Below are positions 56,676-64,000 of a DNA stretch of 64,000 nt, in pieces (the stretch's first letter is position 1; each line of letters begins with the position of its first letter). This stretch comes from Portunus trituberculatus. Its lineage: Eukaryota; Arthropoda; Malacostraca; Decapoda; Portunidae. Under the pieces are notes generated by a model, which ran no database searches, was not told where the DNA came from, and was given only the letters and a program-made list of their open reading frames with translations. The position numbers and the translations under genes are program-made. The stretch spans positions 37,130,539-37,194,538 of the forward strand of contig NC_059295.1 of assembly GCF_017591435.1 (NCBI RefSeq). The letters are read 5' to 3'.

Positions 56676-59600
56676 CAAAAAATAATAAATAAATAAAAAA
56701 ATAAAAAAAAAATAATAAAAAATAAATAAATAAATAAATAAAAAAAAATAAAGATAAATGGTGCAGATTTACTTATTTAATTTTTGGGGCATTTGAAATT
56801 TTGGGATTACGATTGTCTCTCTGAAACCTTCAGACCTTAAATTACTCAATGGTGTAGTTTATTTACTGATAATCAAATACCTACCTACCAGGAAGGCATT
56901 TTTAAATGTCTCATGCAGTTGCGTCAGAGCCTGACTCACGCCCTACACAGTACGTACGTGTCCAGTTGTCAGAAATAATGTCCTTACAGTCATAAATTGA
57001 TGAAGATTAGAATCAGAAACTTCAAGAAGAGAAGTCAACAAGAAACAAACAAACGTAACATTGGGAGACATGTGGACCTTGAATCCTCGCCTCCCCTCTC
57101 CCCTCCATGACACATGTTATCTCACACTCCAAGACGATCGCCTCACTGCCACCTTCTCCACCATCTCTCTACATCATAAGACTGCTATTATCTTTTCAAA
57201 CACTGTTTTTTCTCACTACATGCATCATGCACAACTATACATCACATAATTCTCACAATAACACTATTACAAAAGATTATGTTGAGACACGTATAAAGCT
57301 GGAGCAGACGAGTAATAAATACTTCACTGTATCATTATCTCACTTCAACACACAAATAATGACTCAGAGAGTGTCCATTTCAGTAGTAAAACAGCAGATT
57401 GCCATGACGCTGTTGATGGCGCCTTTCCAACCCTCAGTACAAATGAATAATATTATCTAGAAGCAGGGATCTGATGCGTTATCATTCTATCATGCTCCAG
57501 GAAGTCACTATTGTATACACAATCAAGTGTGAAAATTTCATGTCAATCAGTTAAATACAAATAACAAAACAAGGATGAAACTACGAAAAATCTTTAAAAG
57601 CGAATATATTGAAAAGTAAATTTTTACACTTCAAAATTTTTCACAAAATCGGTATAAACTCTGATCCACTTTTATTTGGTATCATTACAAACTACAACAA
57701 AAATGCAATTTTTTAGTTGGAATTAGATCTTTTATAATGTCCATAGAAAAAAAAAAAAAAAAAAAAAAAAAACTCAGACTTTACTCCTGCGGTTGGAGTC
57801 CGACTTATTGCGAAATCCGAATTATCAGGGTCTGAGTTATTAAGGTTCAACAGTAAATTATGGTTAGCTCTTTATAGTAGACTGGAAAAGAATAGAACTA
57901 TGTAACTAATTTATTTCTCCCTAGGGCAATAAAGAAAGACTAAATGCAATAAATTTCATTATATGAAGAATATTGTAATTTGGAAGTACCTGTTTCTGCT
58001 TTGAATGAAGTATGAAATCCCAAAAACTATAATAATGATGACCACAAGGCTGCATGATACTGGAATAATGATGTATGACAACTGAGGCTTGCGGTCCACT
58101 GGAAAACAAACAAACAAATAATTAATTTGCATAAATTACAAGACATAAATCTTATCACCCCCCAGGATATTAGATATTATATAAGTGATCTAAGATTCCA
58201 TAACTTCTGTCCAAGAGTACACTCATGCCTTGATACAATGGATTTAAGAAACAGTGGACAAGATCTGGAGCAGCCAATTCAATTTATAAGTCCTCTTCCC
58301 TATGGATGGAATGGTAGCAACACTGGATACAAGTTGAAACTTCACTTTGTTTACATCAGTGTAACAACACACGTGACTCATTGCTCCATGGTTTTCACTC
58401 TTTCTTATCTGTATATGAATTATATAAATTTTCTATAACCATGCCATCTGGAGAAAAGTAGAAAAAAAGGAAGAGAGTGAATCTAACTGTAGCACAAAAA
58501 ATTGAGTAGATTGAAAAGTTAGAGATTGATGCATCTGTGAACCAGGTTTGTGAAACATACAGTGTAGAAAAAATTTCACATATCTGTAAGGCAAAATCTA
58601 AACTTACTGAATATGTATACTGTGAAATGTTCAGTTGATTCAAGTAAATCTGGTTCAGTAGCAGCCAGCAAGCATTATACTGTATTTATTCCTGTTTATC
58701 ATAATGTAATTCTTGACACAAGCCACTCAATGTAACCTAACATCAGAGTCAGTACTTATGAACAACTGGCTTTATTGGACTGATATTCCCCCTTTTCAGT
58801 CTGTAGATGAGTGTACTTTTGATGACATCTGACATTCATAGATCCTGACATTTGTGAATTATATTCCTAAAAATAAAATCTTCAAGAATAAGATAACTTC
58901 TTCAAAATATTCAATACATGATCTTCTATGTGACTATTCACTCAATTATACTCTTCATGTTTCTCTCACTTTTGTAGCCACTACTTTAGATTTCTATTTT
59001 GTGTTGACATTTCAATATGTTTCAGTATGACATTGCATCACTCACCATTATATATGTTGATTGTTATTGGATAAACCACTTTTGAAATATCATTAGACAT
59101 TACAATGATGATACTGTGTGTTCCATTTCTCTGGAAATATGTAATAATTTTAAACTTGCAAGTATTTGTCATCAGAACATCATCTCCACACGACTCATCC
59201 CCTGAAAGAATACAAGGAGGATTAGGGTTAAGGGAAGAAGGTTTAAAAATCAGTGAAAAATATCAACACATAAGTTTTGGTTCAATTACTTGTCATAGTC
59301 TGAAAAAATAATAAATAAGTACTGGAAAGAATCTGTTACAAGAAAGTTTGTGGCAGACTGGATGTATATTATATCATACAACATACAAGCTGATTTTTTT
59401 TTTTTTTATTTGTGAAAAAAAAAGGTCACAACAAGAAACAAATACATTATGCATAATCATCATCATCTTGAAAACTTTCATATGTTTTTGCATGTTTATG
59501 TCTTATTCTCTATACAGTAGCTCATTTAACCTGCACATTGTCTTAATGCCTAGATGAATGAGATTTTTATAGGCCACTATCTTCTAACTTCTCTAAGGCA

Positions 59601-60275
59601 TACATTTATAAACTATGTTCTAATTCCTGACTTTTCTCACTCAGTCATTTTACTTTGCTATGGTCTAATCCCTAATCCTTTTCACCCAAACACCTTGCCA
59701 TCCTCTCAACATATCCACACCATCTCTTCTCACTACCAAACAAGTACACTCTAAGTACTCTTACTTCATAATCTATAACTGCGCCTCTGTTTTTCAATCT
59801 AACACACATTCATCCTCTTCTACTTTTTGCTATATTCAAGGAATAGAGTCCACAGATCCCCATATTACAATTGGGATGCTCGCTGTGGCCTGAGAAAAAA
59901 ACTGCCAGAATCTCCAACTGACTTAATTTTACTAGTAAAAGGTGATCAACTGAAAAGAAAATTGTCATGTGTGTTACCTAACCAACTAACAAAACATTAT
60001 GAATGTTTTTTTTGCCACATTCATCAAGCAGAGAGCAAATGTGGCCAAATGAGTTAATACTATGAACATATCATGGGTTTGGCATGCATCATAATTTTTT
60101 TTCTCACTATACAAGTTTATGTAAGTTTCAGGCTTACCAGTAACATTATATACACCAGCATATGTCTTCTTGCAGTATGCTATATTAGGTGACCCCGAGC
60201 ACTCCACTGTCAACTCAACAAGGTCCCCATGTTTCAGCCACGTGTTGCCAGTTACATTAACATGACCAATGGGTT
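55178..60275 (-). CDS. Type I membrane protein, 3' part (four exons), PKD/Ig-like ectodomain
   Basis: Exons 60275-60138, 59201-59046, 58098-57990 and 55379-55178 join in frame with GT-AG borders. The first (PIGHVNVTGNTWLKHGDLVE, CSGSPNIAYCKKTYAGVYNV) and second (GDESCGDDVLMTNTCKFKI, NGTHSIIIVMSNDISKVV) encode a cysteine-containing beta-sandwich-like ectodomain with N-x-T sites. The third encodes DRKPQLSYIIIPVSCSLVVI and a hydrophobic transmembrane helix ending before QSRNR. The last encodes a cytoplasmic tail: YSVEVADFDFGASEETEYKT, then a Glu/Arg-rich stretch to stop TGA. The layout resembles PKD-domain membrane proteins of the TMEM130/PMEL kind; the VADFDF tail looks strongly conserved in arthropods, from memory. 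Earlier exons, with the signal peptide, were not found and may lie beyond 64000. Confidence 0.8.
55810..56463. repeat. Satellite-like tandem array, four diverged units of about 160-175 bp
   Basis: Each unit contains an AAAAACACTCATATGAA-like word (near 55836, 55990, 56150, 56325) followed by TCACATGGGTTTTTAAGGG and GATGGTTCTATTGACAGA. Units are 75-85% alike by eye. Lies in the last intron of the membrane-protein gene. Confidence 0.75.
56546..56605. repeat. (CA)n microsatellite plus (AAAT)n-rich stretch
   Basis: Perfect CA run followed by about 150 bp of AAAT/AAATA-type low-complexity DNA (to 56757). Confidence 0.9.
57477..57760 (+). mobile_element. Diverged remnant of the Mutator-type element's 3' region
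   Basis: CTCCAGGAAGT, GTGTGAAAATTTCATG, CAATC and ACACTTCAAAA occur in the same order and spacing as at 28969-29115, downstream of the ORF in the MTX1-intron element. Only the non-coding 3' part is present. Confidence 0.65.
57990..58098 (-). CDS. Membrane protein exon with the transmembrane helix
   Basis: Acceptor TTTTCCAG, donor AACAG|GTACTT. About 20 consecutive hydrophobic residues (IIIPVSCSLVVIIIIVFGIS) then basic residues, so the C-terminus is cytoplasmic. Confidence 0.85.
59046..59201 (-). CDS. Membrane protein ectodomain exon
   Basis: Acceptor TCTTTCAG, donor AATG|GTGAGT. Two cysteines and an NGT sequon. Confidence 0.82.
60138..60275 (-). CDS. Membrane protein ectodomain exon (5'-most found)
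   Basis: Acceptor TCCCACAG, donor TTACTG|GTAAGC. Phase at the 5' end requires one base from an upstream exon that was not located. Confidence 0.82.
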
Positions 60276-60462
60276 CTGTGGGACAATAAATCAAAGAATG
60301 AATTATCATTAAATTTCGTTTAAAAATGAATAAATGTCAATAACTACAAAATAATTATCAACAATTCACTTACTGGTTCTTTAAAAATATCATATCCTTT
60401 TGTGCATTTTGATTCACCTTGAAATACCAATGAGCACTAGCAACAAAAATAACATAAATGAA

Positions 60463-60468
<6 letters not shown>

Positions 60469-60533
<65 letters not shown>
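60469..60533. repeat. (TA)n microsatellite
   Basis: Perfect TA run of about 65 bp, 60 bp before another transposon-end-like stretch (60536-60660). Confidence 0.9.
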
Positions 60534-60537
<4 letters not shown>

Positions 60538-60680
60538 AGGTAACTCAATTTACATGATAGATGCGTTCCAAGAGGCATTGCGTGAATCAAAATTCGCGTA
60601 AAACAAACATGTAATTCTCATAAGAAACAATATATAATAGGGGGAATGCGGGATGTAGTAAAAAAAAATTTGTACAAAAT

Positions 60681-61599
60681 AGGCAACCCCCGCTTAACGA
60701 AGGGGTTACATTCCTAAAAACCCTTCATTAAGCGAATTTTCATTAAGCGAACCAATTATAACAAGTTAAACCCCTGACTTGAGCTTCCATTGAGAGTAAA
60801 CAAAGCGAGAGTGCATCATAGTACAGTTAAAGGTTTAATGAAAGTAAAAATTATGAAGTTAAACATTTAAGCAGTTTAATTTAAGACTAAGTCATTGTAA
60901 TGTACACTAATGTATGTACGTAATCTTATAATGTTGATGATCTTAAATTTATGAAGGAAAGGAGAGTGGAGCAGGATATACGCTAGCTGGCAACCTGTGG
61001 AATGTAAACAAAGGGCGCATCATTGTACCACATACAAAACTTATGTACCACATTTCTGCAAGGCTTTCCATTTTAACCATTGCAGTCATGAGTTCAGGTG
61101 GTTCTTTTAGCTTGCAAGGAAGATATGATCTCATCAGCCTTCTTAATAGAGTCTGCTGACTTGAAAATGGTAGACAGTAGATGGAGTCAAGCCATGGTGG
61201 CGAGCAGTGCTATTAGTTTTCTCACCTCTCGTGTCTGTGAATAATATCCAACTTCACTTTGAGAGTAAGAGACTTCCTGGTCATCTTAGCAACACTAGGC
61301 GACATTGCAGGGTGTTCTGGTGGCATGTAGAGCGAAGGAAGATGAGCTGCTGCTGATGCTGTTATTGTTTTGAACTAGTGGAGTGAGTGGTGCGCGTTTT
61401 GTCCACAAGAGGCGCTGGTGTATTCAAAAGCCTCTTGGCTTGTGTGATACGGCGGGCTTTCAAACTTGGAAAAAATTACCTGGATAAAATTTTGTTAAAG
61501 CGAGTTTGGTGTTTGTTAAACGAGCAGATGGTAATAAAAGGAAACCTTCGTTGTAGTGAAAATTCGTTGTGTGAACCTTCATTAAGCGGGGGTTGCCTG
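60681..61599 (-). mobile_element. Tigger-like (pogo) deletion derivative, copy 2
   Basis: Same family as 17394-18304 in the opposite orientation: ends GGCAACCCCCGCTTAACGAA and TTAAGCGGGGGTTGCCTG. On - an ATG at 61305 opens MSPSVAKMTRKSLTLKVKLD IIHRHER then stop, the start of a CENP-B-like HTH. The catalytic part is deleted at the same place as in copy 1, so both derive from one internally deleted ancestor. Confidence 0.85.
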
Positions 61600-61966
61600 C
61601 ACTATTTATTTGGCTAAATTAACATGTTTTTATTATTTACCATACTAAATATTAGAAGTGTATTTAAAGTAAAGGGAAAAGCAAGAAATAATAAGAGAAA
61701 GCAAAAAAATAATAAGAGAAAACAACAAAAAGAATACGTAAACAAAACACTCACTGTGTCATTGCCTTCACCACTCACACCACAGTCAGTCACCATCTTC
61801 CTCTGAGCTTTACCACTTTATCAAAAATCCACTTATCAAAAATAACCCCACATGCAGATGAAGATGAAGGATATTTTGGGGCCATCTTGGTGAATTATAG
61901 GCAGACTGAAGAGATTCTCTGTCTGTACTCAGTGCTGGCAGATTGCAAATGAGGAACGAGAAGTGC

Positions 61967-62978
61967 GGGAGCTGGATCCAAGATTCTTTAACAACATCAG
62001 AGCAACCTCCTGCCGCGAAATGGCATCCATGAACGCTTGGAGGAATAGTATTGAGGTTGCTATGAGGTTGCTCTGAGGTTGTTGGAAACACCACCTCTCG
62101 AGGTGATGTTACTGTCTTATATATGCACTTATGTTCACAAAACAACATTTCTATTAGCTTTTTACAAACCTTGCCCCAAGAAGGGATTGTTTTGTAATGC
62201 ATTAAGTGAAATCTTACATGGAATACCAAAAAATAAAGCAGAGATGAGATCGGCCACAGACGAGGCAGAGACTCACGGCGACTTGGCCGCTTCTTCTTCT
62301 TCTTGTGACCCTTTTAGCTTGCGTGTCGCTTTCACCATGATATTTATGTTTCCACTCCTCTATTGCCTGCTATAATGGATATCATATCTTAGTATTCATA
62401 TATGCTCATGCCATGAGGATAACCTCAAATCCATGGCACTGAGTGATAGTGAATTACTAATAAAATACTGCGGTATTTCATTAGTAATTCACTATCACTC
62501 AGTGCCACGGAGTCTAGGTTATCCTCATGGCATGAGGGTATATGAATACTACTAAGATATGATATCCATTATAGCAGGCAATAGAGGAGTGGAAATATAA
62601 ATTCAATAATGTGGTGAAAGCAACATGCAAGCTATAAGGGTCACAAGAAGAAGAAGCGGCTGAGTCGCCGCGAGTCTCCGCTTCGTCTGTGGCTGATCTC
62701 ATCTCTGCTTTATCTTTTGGTATTCCATATAAGATTTCACTTAATGCATTACAAAACAATCCTTTCTTGGGGGCAAGGTTTGTAAAAAGCTAAAGAAATG
62801 TTGTTTTGTGAACATAAATGCATATATAAGACAGTAACACCACCTCCAGAGGTGGTGTTCCCAGCAACCTCAGAGCAACCTGATATCAACCTTGTCATCA
62901 TCCCTCCAAGCATTCATGGATGCCATTTTGTGGCAGGAGGTTGCTCTGACATTGTTAAAGAATCTTGGATCCAGCTCC
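61967..62978. repeat. Large palindrome, two arms of about 500 bp
   Basis: The sequence from 61967 to 62468 is repeated in inverse from 62473 to about 62978 with a spacer of about 4 bp (centre near 62470). Paired words include GGATCCAAGATTCTTTAACA, CATTAAGTGAAATCTTA, GATATCATATCTTAGTA and GAATTACTAATAAAATAC. Arms are roughly 85-90% alike by eye. Foldback transposon or inverted duplication. Confidence 0.88.
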
Positions 62979-64000
62979 GGGTGCAAGTATTGGCTGCCTC
63001 AGTCTCACTCTCTCCCGCTCCGAAGTACGAAGAGGTTGACCTGTATTTCTGCTCCGCTTAACAACGTGTTTTCGCTGTTTAACACGTTACCCGCATTAGT
63101 GCAATACGCTAGACTCTGCCTCACCGCGCGAACTTAGATCCGCTCCTGCACAAATTACAGTGGAGTTATCAGTGAGAGAATTTGTACGTAGCACCTCTAA
63201 CTTCCAATGACTCATATGACATCATAAAAGTAGTGGTACACCGGTGGCCCAATACGCTGTGAAACGTATACAATCATACCTTGCCGAATATGAAACTTGC
63301 ATATACATGAATCGGTAAAATATCCCATATTTTGCCGAGCATGACTTTGACTCCCGATTGCACGATTTGGTGTCCATTTGAATCTCTCACTGGTCCTGGT
63401 GGATGCACTTGACCTCTCCTCCCGAGCGTCTTTGACTCTTCGTAATTTGCTGAAAGTCATGGAAGATGCAACATCCCTCTTCACTGAAACGGATCGCATC
63501 CTGGAGAGGAGCATTACTGTATTTTACGGCTTGCAAGACGCTGCATCTTGGAAGACGCACCCTAATATTTGAAAGAAATTTCTAAGAAAAAAAAAGTCAT
63601 TCTCATACAAGAACACATTCACCATATACCCGACCACTGAACACAAAAACATAAGAAGCAAGGAGTCTGCAAAACATTATTGTTTCACCACTCATTACAA
63701 ATTTGCTGAAGCACTCACCACAAATTTAAAATTATGTAAATAAAAACACCATACATATACACAGAGAAACAGTCCATCTCTTCTTGTTTTAGTGGCGGGC
63801 AACGGCATGTTTTGGACCTGTTGTTTACATTATGGAATCACTTGTCCGATCGCCGAAACCAAACACGTCAGTGCTGCAGTTTGTATTTATTTTATTTTGC
63901 AGTTGTGCTTCACAGGCTTTACCAATGTGAATACAATTCACAAGTGGAGTTTTGACTCTTGCTTGAATGAGTAAGCCACTTGGATGTTCTATTAATAAAG
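62979..64000. other. Right edge, no gene recognised
   Basis: Contains a transposon-end-like stretch (63520-63565: TACTGTATTTTACGGC...AAGACGCACCC) and no convincing exon. 5' exons of the - strand membrane-protein gene could be here or beyond the window. Confidence 0.35.

Larger units (their letters stand above)
56466..57853. mobile_element. pogo/Tigger-like element with other repeats inside
   Basis: Left end CTGTTGACCCTCGCTAACTT and right end inverse CTGTTGAACCTTAATAACTC, with TA on both sides (56464-56465, 57854-57855). Subterminal words TCCGACAAACTTATCCGAAT and TCCGACTTATTGCGAAATCC also pair. Inside are a (CA)n run (56546-56605), an A/AAT-rich stretch and a remnant related to the Mutator-type element (57477-57760). 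No transposase frame remains. Confidence 0.7.

Noticed and set aside
60536..60660. Another transposon end (GTAACTCAATTTACATGATAG...) beside the Tigger-like copy
   Set aside because: Looks like a Tigger-type terminus but no matching second end or target duplication was found, so it is not called as an element.
63212..63572. Overlapping ORFs on both strands near the right edge as a gene
   Set aside because: No recognisable domain or splice structure; the region overlaps a transposon-end-like sequence.

Overview
This 64 kb window is animal nuclear DNA, most likely from a decapod crustacean. That is an inference from three things: very dense long (TA)n, (CA)n and (GA)n microsatellites, many decayed LINE copies of crab/shrimp type, and host genes split into small GT-AG exons. 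Nothing in it looks prokaryotic or viral. Most long open reading frames are microsatellite translations or transposon debris. The host genes only appear when exons are joined across splice sites.

Four host genes can be built. (1) CBY1/chibby, + strand, 9749-10964: three coding exons, 123 aa, complete. (2) COQ3, the ubiquinone-pathway O-methyltransferase, - strand, 19426 down to 11746: seven coding exons, 325 aa, complete, with one GC-AG intron. (3) MTX1 (metaxin-1, mitochondrial outer-membrane import), + strand, 22517-34751: nine coding exons, 321 aa, complete. (4) The 3' part of a type I membrane protein, - strand, 60275 down to 55178: four exons covering ectodomain, transmembrane segment and cytoplasmic tail; its 5' exons were not found. 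CBY1 and COQ3 are tail to tail. COQ3 and MTX1 are head to head, with candidate 5' non-coding exons about 0.5 kb apart, so two mitochondrial genes may share a promoter region.

The rest is transposons, often nested. 457-2624 is a hAT element holding a LINE copy. 4659-8709 is a 4 kb hAT element with perfect 8-bp target duplications, a transposase N-terminus and a nested LINE. 12366-12679 and 26384-26916 are hAT MITEs in introns of COQ3 and MTX1. 17394-18304 and 60681-61599 are sister Tigger-like deletion derivatives. 27966-29518 is a Mutator-type element with an open 249-codon ORF in an MTX1 intron. 41580-46711 is a LINE split by a piggyBac-like element that itself carries a second piggyBac-like element. 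48303-53333 holds two LINE copies head to tail. 55810-56463 is a short satellite-like array, 56466-57853 a pogo/Tigger-like element, and 61967-62978 a palindrome of about 1 kb.

The most interesting pattern is that copies of one LINE family, and a tRNA-derived SINE, start and/or end in (CA)n or (CA)n(TA)n repeats and share a 3' end of the form GAATACACAC or GAATTACACAC. This suggests a LINE/SINE pair that inserts into CA microsatellites or seeds them. All identifications come from reading the sequence; no database search was run.
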